Assembly: GCA_937873205.1 (NCBI GenBank)
Contig: CALMVO010000063.1
Location: 1 to 54,564 of the forward strand
DNA: 54,564 nucleotides
Reading direction: 5' to 3'
DNA from: an uncultured Acetobacteraceae bacterium
GTDB lineage: Bacteria; Pseudomonadota; Alphaproteobacteria; Acetobacterales; Acetobacteraceae
How positions within the stretch are numbered: the stretch's first letter is position 1; each line of letters opens with the position of its first letter. Below, piece after piece: positions 22,839-32,308 of this stretch. Position numbers and translations under genes: made by a program. Below the pieces are notes generated by a model. That model was not told the origin of the DNA, did not search any database, and was given only the letters and a program-made list of their open reading frames with translations.

Positions 22839-24210
22839 CCGTCCTGCCCTGAGCGCCGCCGAGCCGCGCGACACTGGCCACGGCCGCGACGATCGCCAGC
22901 CCCGCGGCGATCGACAGATCGACCGGTTCAGCGTTCCGGCCTGCCAGCCCGAAGATCGTCGCCACCATCGCCGTGCCGGTGATCATCCCCGTGAGACGCG
23001 CGGTCGCCAGCATGCCGCCCGCCGCCCCGGAGCGGTCGCGCGGCGCCGCCGTCATCATGGTGCGGTTGTTGGGCGACTGGAACAGCCCGAACCCCACCCC
23101 GCAGATCGCCATGCGCCAGACGATGTCGAGGTCGCTTGACTGCCGGCCGAGCGTCGCCATCAGTGCCAGCCCCGCCGCAAGCACCAGCAGCCCGACCCCG
23201 CCCAAGAGTCCCGCCGGCACCCGATCCGATATCCGTCCAGCGAGCGGCGCCACCACCGCCAGTGCCGCCGGCCAGGGCGTGATCAGCAGCCCGGTCTGCA
23301 CCTGGTTGCGGCCGAGCGCCTGCTCGAAATAGAACGGCAGCGCGGTGAAGGCCAGCATGTAGGCCGCGAACGCGCAGACCGAGGCGCTGACCGACAGTGC
23401 GAACACCGGGATGCGCATCAGGTCGACCGGGATCAGCGGCCGCGGCACCCCGGCCTCGCGCCGAACCAGCAGCGCCGCCAGCGCCAGCGCGGCGACGATC
23501 TCGGCGGCGCCGAGCCCGGCCCGCGTGCGCAGCGTATCGACCCCCAGGAACACCACGCTGAACGCCACGGCGCTGAGCCCGCCGCTCCACCAGTCCAGCC
23601 GGGTCGCGGTGCGGTCCGAATAGGGCAGGGCGCGATACGCCAGCGCCAGGTTGAACAGGCAAATCGGCACGTTGACCGCGAACAGCCAGTGCCAGTTCGC
23701 CACCGCCAGGATCGCCGACGCGATCGTGGGGCCGAGCGCCCCGGCACTCGCCACCACCAGCGCGTTCAGCCCCAGACCGCGGCCAAGCCGTGATTGCGGA
23801 TAGGTGAAGCGCACCAGCGCGCCGTTCACCGCCGAGATGCCCGACGCGCCCAGCCCCTGCACGAGCCGCCAGCCGATCAGCGCCCCCAGGCTGCCCGACA
23901 GCGCGCAGCCGAGCGAGGCCAGCGTGAACAACGCGAGGCCGGAGAGATAGACCCGCCGGTAGCCGACCCGCTCGCCCAGCGCCGCCAGCGGCAGCAGCGT
24001 CACCACCACCCCAATCTGATAGGCGTTCAGCACCCAGGTCGAATCGGCCGGTCTCGCGTGCAGCTGGTGCGCGATCGAGGGCAGCGCGACGTTGGCGACG
24101 GAGGAATCCAGCACCGACACCGCGATGCCCAGCCAGATCGCCAGCGCCGACCAGATCCGGCGCGACCCCGGCAGCCCGTCCGGGCAGACCGCGTGGTCTG
24201 CGGCCGTCAT
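22798..24210 (-). CDS. MFS drug exporter, DHA2 (14-helix) type
   Basis: 470 residues with about 14 hydrophobic segments. Motif C-like and DHA2 features are present: VSVLDSSVANVALPSIAHQL, STWVLNAYQIGVVVTLLPLA, GERVGYRRVYLSGLALFTLA. It is an inner-membrane proton antiporter by family, and the substrate is unknown. It begins 4 nt after the phosphatase stop with GGGAATGA as ribosome-binding site, so it is apparently the last gene of an sdhCDAB-phosphatase-MFS operon. That is an odd neighbourhood for an exporter. Confidence 0.9.
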   Translation of the reverse strand: MTAADHAVCPDGLPGSRRIWSALAIWLGIAVSVLDSSVANVALPSIAHQLHARPADSTWVLNAYQIGVVVTLLPLAALGERVGYRRVYLSGLALFTLASLGCALSGSLGALIGWRLVQGLGASGISAVNGALVRFTYPQSRLGRGLGLNALVVASAGALGPTIASAILAVANWHWLFAVNVPICLFNLALAYRALPYSDRTATRLDWWSGGLSAVAFSVVFLGVDTLRTRAGLGAAEIVAALALAALLVRREAGVPRPLIPVDLMRIPVFALSVSASVCAFAAYMLAFTALPFYFEQALGRNQVQTGLLITPWPAALAVVAPLAGRISDRVPAGLLGGVGLLVLAAGLALMATLGRQSSDLDIVWRMAICGVGFGLFQSPNNRTMMTAAPRDRSGAAGGMLATARLTGMITGTAMVATIFGLAGRNAEPVDLSIAAGLAIVAAVASVARLGGAQGRTATGPQNPSRGPST

Positions 24211-24214
24211 GCGT

Positions 24215-24877
24215 TCATTCCCGTCGCAGCACCCGGTCGGTGAGGAAGCTCGACAGCCGATGGGCCACGAAGTCGCGCTTCAGCGCCGCCTCATCGTATT
24301 CGGTGCGCACCCAGTCGAGGAAGCCGATCCGCCCCTCCGCCTCGCTGCGGTAGCGCAGGAAGAAGGCATCGAGGATGCCGGTGCGCGAGCCGCGGAAGTG
24401 GCCGTAGCGCCAGGAGAGCTGCGCCAGCGCCTCGGTCGCGGTGCCGCCCTCGAACAGCAGCACCAGCCCGGCCGCGAGTCCGGCGCGGTCCGCCCCCGAC
24501 TTGCAGTGCATCAGCGCTGGGAACTGCAGCCCGCGATAAAGTTCGGCGAAGCGCAGGATGCGCGCGCGATGCGGCGCGCCCCGGCTCTCGAACGCCATGT
24601 CGACATGGTCCAGACCCAGCGCCGGCGCCGCCTCCCGCGACAGCGCGTCGGACCCGCAGCGCCTGTGCCCGCGCAGATTGACCAGCGTCCGCAGCCGATG
24701 CCGCCGCGCCAGCCGGGCCAGGTGGAACGGCGTCGGATGGTTGGCGCGATACACCTTGCCCGGGACCACCGGCGCGAAGTTGGTCCAGACCGTGCGGAAG
24801 ATCGCGTGATCGGCGAACAGACTGTCGCGCCAGGCGGCCCGCCGGGCCGGCCTGGTGCTTAAGGGACGATCGAACAT
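24215..24877 (-). CDS. Tyrosine/dual-specificity Cys-phosphatase
   Basis: 220 residues. The P-loop ALMHCKSGADRAGLA has the Cys125-x5-Arg131 signature of Cys-based phosphatases; FAPVVPGKVYRANHP, LRTLVNLRGHRRCGSD and a His at the P-loop match the bacterial 'fused DSP/tyrosine phosphatase' group. The general acid is probably an Asp around residues 90-93 (LDHVDM), but I cannot confirm it. It starts 19 nt after sdhB on the same strand, so it is likely co-transcribed with the succinate dehydrogenase genes. Confidence 0.85.
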   Translation of the reverse strand: MFDRPLSTRPARRAAWRDSLFADHAIFRTVWTNFAPVVPGKVYRANHPTPFHLARLARRHRLRTLVNLRGHRRCGSDALSREAAPALGLDHVDMAFESRGAPHRARILRFAELYRGLQFPALMHCKSGADRAGLAAGLVLLFEGGTATEALAQLSWRYGHFRGSRTGILDAFFLRYRSEAEGRIGFLDWVRTEYDEAALKRDFVAHRLSSFLTDRVLRRE

Positions 24878-24896
24878 CCTGCGGGAGAGGCCGAGC

Positions 24897-25679
24897 TCAG
24901 CCCTTCCGCTCGAGCTGCAGCTGCTTGATCTTGCCGATCGCCTCGGCCGGATTGAGGCCCTTCGGGCAGGACTGCGTGCAGTTCATGATGGTGCGGCAGG
25001 CATACAGCTTCAGCGGGTCCTCGAGCGCGTCGAGCCGCTCGCCGGTGTACTCGTCGCGGCTGTCGGCGATCCAGCGATAGGCGGCCAGCAGCGTCGCCGG
25101 GCCCAGATACTTGTCGCCGTTCCACCAGTAGCTCGGGCAGGAGGTGGTGCAGCAGAAGCACAGGATGCACTCCCACATGCCGTCGAGCTTGGACCGCTCC
25201 TCCATGCTCTGCCGACGCTCGGCGTCCGGCGGCGGGTTGGTGTCGGACTTTAGCCACGGCTCGATCGAGCGCAGCTGCGCGTAGGCGGCGGTGAGGTCCG
25301 GGATCAAATCCTTCACCACCGGCATATGCGGCAGCGGGTAGATCGCGACGGCCTTCTTCACCTCCTCGATCGGCTTCAGGCAGGCCAGCGTGTTCACGCC
25401 GTCGATGTTCATCGCGCACGAGCCGCAGATGCCTTCACGGCAGGAGCGCCGGAAGGTCAGCGTCTGGTCCACCTCGTTCTTGATGTAGATCAGCGCGTCC
25501 AGCACCATCGGCCCCACCCGCGTGAGGTCGAGCTCGTAGGTGTCGATCACCGGGTTGTTCCCATCGTCCGGGCTCCAGCGATAGACCTTGAACTCCTTGG
25601 TTTTCTTCGAGCCTGCCGGGGCCTTGAAGATGCGGCCCTTGCCGACCTTGCTGTTCTTCGGCAGTGCGAACTCGACCAT
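24897..25679 (-). CDS. sdhB: Succinate dehydrogenase iron-sulfur subunit
   Basis: 260 residues from the ATG at 25677-25679 ([18 protein letters not shown]). The three cluster motifs are visible: [15 protein letters not shown] with a later Cys for [2Fe-2S], [13 protein letters not shown], and [17 protein letters not shown] for [4Fe-4S] and [3Fe-4S]. It carries electrons from SdhA to ubiquinone at the SdhCD membrane anchor. It is separated from sdhA by 81 nt that hold a dispersed double-hairpin repeat in reversed orientation. Confidence 0.97.
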   Translation of the reverse strand: MVEFALPKNSKVGKGRIFKAPAGSKKTKEFKVYRWSPDDGNNPVIDTYELDLTRVGPMVLDALIYIKNEVDQTLTFRRSCREGICGSCAMNIDGVNTLACLKPIEEVKKAVAIYPLPHMPVVKDLIPDLTAAYAQLRSIEPWLKSDTNPPPDAERRQSMEERSKLDGMWECILCFCCTTSCPSYWWNGDKYLGPATLLAAYRWIADSRDEYTGERLDALEDPLKLYACRTIMNCTQSCPKGLNPAEAIGKIKQLQLERKG

Positions 25680-25697
25680 TATGCAACTCCAATTCAA

Positions 25698-25745
25698 GGC
25701 CAGGGCTCTGCCCTGGACCCGCCAAGGGCGGAGCCCTTGGAACCC
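25698..25745 (+). repeat. Dispersed double-hairpin repeat inside the sdh operon (copy R4)
   Basis: GGCCAGGGCtctGCCCTGG, ACCCG, then CCAAGGGCggaGCCCTTGG and AACCCTTT. It lies between the sdhA stop and the sdhB start. On the transcribed (minus) strand it reads in the opposite orientation to every other copy in the window relative to its upstream gene. The T run would therefore be at the wrong end to terminate sdh transcription, which fits read-through into sdhB. Confidence 0.9.
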
Positions 25746-25760
25746 TTTACTTGAAAGACT

Positions 25761-27572
25761 TCAATAGACGCGCTTCTTGGGTGGGAAGACCGAGACGTCG
25801 TTGGTCAGGGTCTGCATCTTCACGGCGCGGTAGGACAGCGAGACGTCGCCGTCGTCGCCCAGGTAGGACACCGTGTGCTTCATCCACTCGGCATCGTCGC
25901 GGTCCGGGTAGTCGTCGTGCGCCTGCGCGCCGCGACTCTCCTTGCGCGCCTCGGCGCTCACCATGGTGACGGCGCCGTTGGCGATCAGGTTCTCGAACTC
26001 GAGCGCCTCCATGAGGTCGCTGTTCCAGATCAGCGAGCGGTCCGACACCGACACGTCGGCCAGGCCGCCCCATAGCCGGTCGATCTTCTCGACGCCCTCG
26101 GTCAGGCTGGACGACGAGCGGAACACCGCCGCGTGCGCCTGCATCGTGCGCTGCAGCTCCTCCCGCATCGTGGCGACACGGGTGCTGCCGCCGGCATGCC
26201 GCATGCGGTCAAGGCGGTCGAGCGACGCCTCGCCGGCGCGGTCGGCCAGCGGCCGGATGGTGTCGCCCGGCTTCATGATCTCGGACGCCCGGATCGCCGC
26301 CGCGCGGCCGAACACCACCAGGTCGAGCAGCGAGTTGGTGCCGAGCCGGTTGGCGCCGTGCACCGAGACGCAGGCCGCCTCGCCGACCGCCATCAGCCCG
26401 GGCACCACCGCGTCCGGGTTGGCGTCGGTCGGGCGCAGCACCTCGCCGTGATAGTTCGTGGGGATGCCGCCCATGTTGTAGTGCACCGTCGGCAGCACCG
26501 GCACCGGCTCCTTGGTGACGTCGATGCCGGCGAATACCCGCGCGGTCTCCGAGATGCCCGGCAGCCGCTCGTGCAGCAGGTCGGCGCCGATATGCTCCAG
26601 ATGCATCAGGATGTGGTCCTTGTTCGGACCGCAGCCCCGCCCCTCGTTGATCTCGATGGTCATCGAGCGCGACACCACATCGCGCGACGCGAGATCCTTC
26701 GCGGTCGGCGCGTAGCGCTCCATGAAGCGCTCGCCCTCGGCGTTGGTGAGATAGCCGCCCTCGCCGCGGCAGCCCTCGGTCAGCAGACAGCCGGCCGGGA
26801 AGATACCGGTCGGATGGAACTGCACGAACTCCATGTCCTGCGTCGGGATCCCGGCCCGCATCGCCATGCCGCCGCCGTCGCCGGTGCAGGTGTGCGCCGA
26901 GGTGCAGCTCATGTAGGCGCGGCCGTAGCCGCCGGTGGCCAACACCACCATGTTGGCGCGGAACCGATGCATGGTGCCGTCCTCAAGGCACCAGGCCATG
27001 ACGCCGCGACAGACGCCGTCCTCGTCCATGATCAGGTCGAGCGCGAAATACTCGATGAAGAACTCGGCGTTGTGCTTCAGGCTTTGCTGGTAGAGCGTGT
27101 GCAGGATGGCATGCCCGGTGCGGTCGGCGGCGGCGCATGCGCGCGGCACCGGCGCCTTGCCGTAGTCCGACATGTGGCCGCCGAACGGGCGCTGGTAGAT
27201 GCGGCCGTCCTCGGTGCGCGAGAACGGCACACCGAAATGCTCGAGTTCCTGGATCGCCGGCACCGCCTCGCGGCACATGTATTCGATCGCGTCCTGGTCG
27301 CCGAGCCAGTCCGACCCCTTCACCGTGTCGTACATGTGCCAGCGCCAGTTGTCCTCGGCCATGTTGCCGAGCGCCGCTCCGATGCCGCCCTGCGCTGCCA
27401 CCGTGTGGCTGCGGGTCGGGAACACCTTCGAGATGCACGCGGTTTTCAGCCCCGACGCCACCATCCCCAGCGTCGCCCGGAGGCCCGAGCCGCCTGCACC
27501 GACCACCACCACGTCGTAGGCATGGTCGATGACCGTGTAGGCGCGGGAGGAAGGCAGCGTGATCGCGTTCAT
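25761..27572 (-). CDS. sdhA: Succinate dehydrogenase flavoprotein subunit
   Basis: 603 residues. FAD Rossmann motif [20 protein letters not shown]; covalent-flavin His in [20 protein letters not shown]; substrate-site [32 protein letters not shown] near the end. It oxidises succinate to fumarate in the TCA cycle and complex II. It lies in the order sdhC, sdhD, sdhA, sdhB on the minus strand. The length and all key residues are normal. Confidence 0.97.
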   Translation of the reverse strand: MNAITLPSSRAYTVIDHAYDVVVVGAGGSGLRATLGMVASGLKTACISKVFPTRSHTVAAQGGIGAALGNMAEDNWRWHMYDTVKGSDWLGDQDAIEYMCREAVPAIQELEHFGVPFSRTEDGRIYQRPFGGHMSDYGKAPVPRACAAADRTGHAILHTLYQQSLKHNAEFFIEYFALDLIMDEDGVCRGVMAWCLEDGTMHRFRANMVVLATGGYGRAYMSCTSAHTCTGDGGGMAMRAGIPTQDMEFVQFHPTGIFPAGCLLTEGCRGEGGYLTNAEGERFMERYAPTAKDLASRDVVSRSMTIEINEGRGCGPNKDHILMHLEHIGADLLHERLPGISETARVFAGIDVTKEPVPVLPTVHYNMGGIPTNYHGEVLRPTDANPDAVVPGLMAVGEAACVSVHGANRLGTNSLLDLVVFGRAAAIRASEIMKPGDTIRPLADRAGEASLDRLDRMRHAGGSTRVATMREELQRTMQAHAAVFRSSSSLTEGVEKIDRLWGGLADVSVSDRSLIWNSDLMEALEFENLIANGAVTMVSAEARKESRGAQAHDDYPDRDDAEWMKHTVSYLGDDGDVSLSYRAVKMQTLTNDVSVFPPKKRVY

Positions 27573-27632
27573 CGTGCTCTCGATCTCAAGGGGCGGCTCG
27601 AAGGCCCGTCGGTCGCCATGGACGGGTGGGGA

Positions 27633-28049
27633 TCAGGCGGCGGGCGCCTTGAAGGCCATCCTCAAGATGGCGACGATCGCGAACAGTGCCAGGATCAGCG
27701 CCGCACCTTTGTTGGCCAGCGAGGTTGCCAGGTGCGATTTGGCGTCGTTGACATAATCATCGATCACCACCTGCAGCCCGAGCTGCATGTGGTAGAAGGT
27801 CAGCATCACCAGTGCCAGTAGCAACACGGTGTTGACCGTCCGCCCCGCCCAGTGCGCCACTACCGCCTGCGGCGCACCCAGATGCATCAGCACCGCGACC
27901 ACGAACCAGATGGTGAGCGGCAGCAATGCGATCGACGTCACCCGCTCGACCCACCAGTGCTCGACGCCAGACTTGGCCGCACCCAGCCCGCGCACGCGGC
28001 CGAGCTGCGAGCGCATCACCTGGATCTGCAGGTTGTCGTTCCCGGCCAT
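27633..28049 (-). CDS. sdhD: Succinate dehydrogenase membrane anchor subunit
   Basis: 138 residues from ATG 28047-28049. The N-terminus RGLGAAKSGVEHWWVERVTS is the SdhD signature, followed by three membrane helices (ALLPLTIWFVVAVLMHLGAP, NTVLLLALVMLTFYHMQLGL, GAALILALFAIVAILRMAF). His in TFYHMQLGLQ is the probable haem b or quinone-site ligand. It starts 4 nt after sdhC. Confidence 0.92.
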   Translation of the reverse strand: MAGNDNLQIQVMRSQLGRVRGLGAAKSGVEHWWVERVTSIALLPLTIWFVVAVLMHLGAPQAVVAHWAGRTVNTVLLLALVMLTFYHMQLGLQVVIDDYVNDAKSHLATSLANKGAALILALFAIVAILRMAFKAPAA

Positions 28050-28053
28050 GGAC

Positions 28054-28515
28054 CTAGCCCCCCGTCGCGGCGGACGCACCGCCGGCCCACAGGCTGAGGC
28101 CGATGCCGTAGATGATCAGCGTCAGGACCACGGTCGCCACCACGATGATGATGCCGTTGCGGTTGAACACCGGCTTCGAAAAGCCGTAGCCGGCATCCCA
28201 GGCCAGGTGCCGCAGGCCCGCGACGGTATGGTAGACCAGCGCCAGCGTCCAGCCGAACAGCACCAGTAGCCCGATCGGGTTGCCGACCCAATATTGCACG
28301 GTCGCGAAGGCCTTCGGTCCGCTGGCGGCGGCCACCAGCCACCAGACCAGCAGCAGCGTGCCGAGCGAACAGGCCAGGCCGGACATCCGATACGCGCCCG
28401 AGAGGACCATCGAGAGCTGAAGGCGGTAGATCCCGAGATGGGGGGAGAGCGGGCGACGGACCAGCTGGCCATTGCTCGACTGCGCCACGAACGACGCGTC
28501 ACGGACATCCTTCAT
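28054..28515 (-). CDS. sdhC: Succinate dehydrogenase cytochrome b556 subunit
   Basis: 153 residues. The family motif RPLSPHLGIYRLQLSMVLSG leads into three membrane helices; His in VYHTVAGLRHLAWDAG is the haem ligand region. It is the first sdh gene. A 147-nt gap separates it from the DprA-like gene upstream, where the operon promoter should lie; I could not define the boxes. Confidence 0.94.
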   Translation of the reverse strand: MKDVRDASFVAQSSNGQLVRRPLSPHLGIYRLQLSMVLSGAYRMSGLACSLGTLLLVWWLVAAASGPKAFATVQYWVGNPIGLLVLFGWTLALVYHTVAGLRHLAWDAGYGFSKPVFNRNGIIIVVATVVLTLIIYGIGLSLWAGGASAATGG

Positions 28516-28662
28516 GAGATCGCCGGGAACTTCCTTGATGCGGTCCCGGAACGGCCGGGATCCTCGGTGGCCGCAACGGTCCTACGCCCGCGACGAGGGA
28601 TGGTCAACGACATCACTGTGCACTGCAACATCGGGCCGGGAGGCGGGCTCCGCAAGCCGCCC

Positions 28663-30060
28663 TCACGTCGCCGTGTCGCTGCGATAGAGCCTGGTCACCG
28701 GGTCCAGGCTGACGCGGCCGGCGGCCTCCGCCCGGCGCAGCCAGGTCTCGGCCTGCTGCTCGGTGAGGTCGAGCATGTCGGCGATGCGCCACGCCCCCAG
28801 CGCCTCGTCGGCCAGCAGCGCCGTCACCCGCTGCACGAAGATGTCGAAGAGGCCGGGCTCGGCCGCTTTGGCGCGGGCCGTCGCCTCCGGCCGCGCCGCC
28901 GCCGCCGAGGCAACCAACCGCAGATGCGCCCCTCGCTCGCCCGCCCCGGTGGCGCCGGGGGGAACGATCACGGCAGGGATGGAACTGCCACCCGGTTCGG
29001 GGCGCGGCGCCACGCTGGTGAGGTCGCCGTCGCCCTCGAACGGCGCCCGGTCCTCGGCGAAGCCGACCAGGCTCGGACCCGGTACCGGGGCCATGAACGC
29101 CATAGGCATCGCCGCCATCGGCTGCGACGGCGACGGCCTGGCGCCGATCCGGCCGTCCGCCGCCGGCGGGTCCAGCAGCGTCCGCGGCGACACCGCGCCG
29201 TCGGGCAGCAGGCCCACGCCGAGCCTCGCGAGCTCGCCCGCCTCCGGGTCGGCGCGGCGGGCCCAGAGCGGTACCCAGCCGCGCTCGCTGGCCGCGATCA
29301 CCCCGGCCCAGCGGGCGCCGGCGCGTCCGACCGCGACCAGCAGCGCTGCATCGGCCAGGCCATACAGGCAGTCGTCGGCCGCCTGCCGCGATGCGCCCGC
29401 CGCCTCGCGGTCCGGCAGCGCCGCCGAAACCAGCACCAGCAGCCCATTCGTCGCCGGCCGGCGCAGCCGGTCGGACCGCGCCTCCTGGCCCAGCCGGTCC
29501 GGCAGCACCGCAACCGCGCCGCCGCCGCGCGACAGGCTGGCGCGGAGCGCTGCCGCCTCGATCGCCCCGGCCCCCCCGGAGATGGTGGTGAACCCCGACG
29601 CCGCCGCCGCGGTGCCGAACCCGGCCGCGAACCCGACCGGCTCCGCACCGTCGCCATCGCCGCCGACCACCGCGAGGCCGCCGCGGTTCAGCAACGCCCG
29701 GTCGCCGCAGCCGAACAGCAGCGCGGGCGCTGCGCCGCGCAGCCGTCGCTTCAGCCGGCGCGGATACTCCGGATCGCCGCGGCCCAACACCCACAGGCCG
29801 GCTTTCTGCCAGCCCTCCAGCGCCGCGGTCAGCGCCGACTCACGCGCCAGCAGCGACAGCACCCGCGCCGCCGGCACCTCGCCGGCCGGCCGGCCGGCGA
29901 GGTAGCCCGTGGCCCCATCCAGCATCAGGTCGGCCGGCTGCAACCCGCGCTTGCGCAGCCAGCCCGCCAGTCGGTCGAACGCGGCCATGTCCAGCGGCGC
30001 CTCGCCGCCGAGGTCCGCGGTCAACAGCAGGACGGCTCTCGTCTGGGCGCTGATGAACAT
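28663..30060 (-). CDS. Divergent DprA/Smf-like protein
   Basis: 465 residues. WVLGRGDPEYPRRLKRRLRG, APALLFGCGDRALLNRGGLA and FTTISGGAGAIEAAALRASL follow the DprA Rossmann-fold pattern, and FDIFVQRVTALLADEALGAW, RIADMLDLTEQQAETWLRRA fits the DprA C-terminal winged helix. DprA loads RecA on incoming single-stranded DNA. Key DprA residues differ: the GSR motif is GGD (AVVGGDGDGAE) and SGGArGID is SGGAGAIEA. A Pro/Ala-rich linker of about 110 residues joins the two domains. It may be a specialised paralogue rather than the transformation DprA. ATG 30058-30060 was chosen. Confidence 0.7.
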   Translation of the reverse strand: MFISAQTRAVLLLTADLGGEAPLDMAAFDRLAGWLRKRGLQPADLMLDGATGYLAGRPAGEVPAARVLSLLARESALTAALEGWQKAGLWVLGRGDPEYPRRLKRRLRGAAPALLFGCGDRALLNRGGLAVVGGDGDGAEPVGFAAGFGTAAAASGFTTISGGAGAIEAAALRASLSRGGGAVAVLPDRLGQEARSDRLRRPATNGLLVLVSAALPDREAAGASRQAADDCLYGLADAALLVAVGRAGARWAGVIAASERGWVPLWARRADPEAGELARLGVGLLPDGAVSPRTLLDPPAADGRIGARPSPSQPMAAMPMAFMAPVPGPSLVGFAEDRAPFEGDGDLTSVAPRPEPGGSSIPAVIVPPGATGAGERGAHLRLVASAAAARPEATARAKAAEPGLFDIFVQRVTALLADEALGAWRIADMLDLTEQQAETWLRRAEAAGRVSLDPVTRLYRSDTAT

Positions 30061-30249
30061 CCGATACCCCGGCTGGATGGCAACGGGCGGTTGCAACACG
30101 CAGCGCCGGCATCGGCGCCGCAACCAAGAGGAACCCGTATGCCCGCCGGACCATCCGCCGACAACCGATCGCTCTCCGATCCCGGCCGAAACGCCCGGAA
30201 CGGTCGCCGCCTCGGCGCCGCCCCGGGGCCGCCCCGGGCGTGCGCCGTC

Positions 30250-30732
30250 TCAGTCCTGGCGCAGGAGCTGCTCGGCCAGCGCGGTATGCGCCTCGTCGGC
30301 CTGCCTGGCCTCGTCGGCGCACGTCTTCATCTCGCCCGCCACCCCGTCCATGCCGATCTGCCTCCCGTAGCTCGCCATCGTCCCGAACGAGGCGATCCAG
30401 TAGTGCAGCGCCATCTGCCCGGCCGCGACGATGCCCAGGTCGCGCGAGACGTCGTCCGGCGCATGTTGCCGGATGCGACGGCTCACCTCGTAATGCGCCT
30501 CCATGATCGGGTTGTCCTGCCGGGGGATCTCACCCACCTGCCGGCGCGCCTGGTCGATGCGCTGCGCCCATCGCTGCGAGGTACGGTTGCCGTCCTCCAG
30601 GGCCGCCTTCAGCGCCGGATACGTGGCATCCTTGCCGATCTCGGCCGTGGCCCGTTCCGCTACCTCGCTGCCGGCCTGCATCGCCGCCAGGCCATGTGCC
30701 ACGAGCTCCTTGAGATTGTCGTCGGTCATCAT
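30250..30732 (-). CDS. DUF892 (YciF-like) ferritin-fold protein
   Basis: 160 residues, entirely helical. LKELVAHGLAAMQAGSEVAE, MEAHYEVSRRIRQHAPDD and ALHYWIASFGTMASYGRQIG show the spacing of Glu/His pairs of the DUF892 four-helix bundle. Members are stress-induced and some bind iron; the role is uncertain. ATG at 30730-30732 is preceded by GGGAG. It is downstream of the metallophosphoesterase gene on the same strand, 137 nt away. Confidence 0.82.
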   Translation of the reverse strand: MMTDDNLKELVAHGLAAMQAGSEVAERATAEIGKDATYPALKAALEDGNRTSQRWAQRIDQARRQVGEIPRQDNPIMEAHYEVSRRIRQHAPDDVSRDLGIVAAGQMALHYWIASFGTMASYGRQIGMDGVAGEMKTCADEARQADEAHTALAEQLLRQD

Positions 30733-30869
30733 CCACTCCCGATCGGCGCCGGTCGTCCTGACCGCCGCCCGTCGCCAGCAAGCCCGACGCGTGCCCGGGG
30801 TTCGGACGGGGATGGCCGCTCCGGTGAACGTGTAGCGACGGGGCGGACCTCGCTCGAAGAACCAGGCCC

Positions 30870-32159
30870 CTATGCGGACCGGTCCGCGCCGAACCGCTCG
30901 CGGTGGATCGGGCCGTCCGGGCGGGTCAGCGCCCAGTAGGACGCCTCGATCCCGTCCGGGCCGCACTCCAGCAACGCGAAGCCGTGCGTGGAGGCGCCCT
31001 CCACGACGTCGAGCCTGAGGTCGACCGCCAGCGCCGGCGGATCGACCAGGCCGCGGAGTGGCGCCACCGGCGCCGCGACCGGGATCGCGCCGTAGCCGAT
31101 GTTGCGGCCGGCGCCGACGCCGCGATAGGGCGCATACAGTCGCAGCACGTGCTCGTGGCCCCAGAACCAGGCGTCGATCGCGCCGGCCTTGGCCAGCCGG
31201 GCATGGCTCGCCAGCAGCGCCGGGTTGGTCGGATCGTGCAGCGCCGCCCGGCCGATCTGCGCATAGGCGGAGAAGGGCTGGTGATGGGTCAGGAAGAGGC
31301 TGAGGCCGCCATGGCCGCGCAGCTTGTCGGCATGCCACAGCTCCTCCAGCGGATCGAGGAAGGTGACGGCCGTGGCGACGTCGAATGGATCGCGGTCGTG
31401 TAGCCCGGTGTCGGCGGCCAGGATCTGCCAGGAGCGGTCCGGGCTGCGCAGGCAGAAATAGCTCGCCGGCTGGCCGATCTCGCGCAGCAGGCCGTAATAG
31501 CCCTGGCCGCCGCCATAGACGTCGTGGTTGCCGCACAGCGTGAACAGCCGCGCGTCGGGCAGCACCGCACGCAGCGTCTGCAGGAAGTGCAGCGCGCACT
31601 CCTCCGCCGTGGCGGCGAAGTAGATGTCGCCCAGATGGATCACCACGTCCGGCCGCTGCGCCGCCATCATCGCCGCGACCGCCCGCGCGACGTCGGTGCC
31701 GGTGCCCCAGTCCGAGACCAGTGCCACGCGCATGCGGGCCGCCGGCGCCGTGACCACGAAGTCCCCCAGCGCCTGGTAGCGCACGTACGGCACCGGCCGC
31801 TGCGCGCCGTCCAGCCGCAGCCCGCGGGCGTAGTCGACCAGCGTCTCCGCCCACAGCGGATCGCAGGCCGAGAAGGCGAGCCGCGCCCGCAGCGCCGCCG
31901 CGCGCAAACCGCGGCCGGCGGCGACCGCCTCCAGCAGCTCCAGGCCGAGACCGACGCAGCCGCTGGCCGCCTGGTCGGCGCTGCCGGCCGCCGCTGTCCC
32001 GGCGCCGTCATGACGCGCGGCGACCAGCCGGTCCGCCGCCCGCACCAGCGGATGCGGCCCGCCCGCGGCCTGTCCACGGCGCCGCCCCACCGCGGCGGCG
32101 GCGGATTGCAGCAGCGACAGCATCGGGTCGCGGGCGGTGGGGAAGCCGGGCACGGTCAC
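30870..32159 (-). CDS. Calcineurin-like metallophosphoesterase
   Basis: 429 residues. The metal-binding blocks appear in order: VALVSDWGTGTDVAR, VIHLGDIYF, LCGNHDVYGGG, LFLTHHQPFS and WFWGHEHVLRLY. The N-terminal 130 residues are a helical region of unknown role, and an unusual C-terminal beta region ends with GFALLECGPDGIEASYWALT. The fold suggests a soluble phosphodiesterase or phosphatase; the substrate is unknown. The start is GTG 32159; ATG 32123 is a shorter option. Confidence 0.85.
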   Translation of the reverse strand: MTVPGFPTARDPMLSLLQSAAAAVGRRRGQAAGGPHPLVRAADRLVAARHDGAGTAAAGSADQAASGCVGLGLELLEAVAAGRGLRAAALRARLAFSACDPLWAETLVDYARGLRLDGAQRPVPYVRYQALGDFVVTAPAARMRVALVSDWGTGTDVARAVAAMMAAQRPDVVIHLGDIYFAATAEECALHFLQTLRAVLPDARLFTLCGNHDVYGGGQGYYGLLREIGQPASYFCLRSPDRSWQILAADTGLHDRDPFDVATAVTFLDPLEELWHADKLRGHGGLSLFLTHHQPFSAYAQIGRAALHDPTNPALLASHARLAKAGAIDAWFWGHEHVLRLYAPYRGVGAGRNIGYGAIPVAAPVAPLRGLVDPPALAVDLRLDVVEGASTHGFALLECGPDGIEASYWALTRPDGPIHRERFGADRSA

Positions 32160-32308
32160 CGCCCGACCCTGCCACGGCTCCAGCCCGCGCCGCGTGGCTT
32201 TGCGATGACAACCGCGCGACCCCGCGCCGCACGCCCTTTTGCGGCGTCGCGCGAGAACGATCCGGCCTCCGCGGCATTGGTACCCGGTTCAGCACGAGGA
32301 GACGACCG

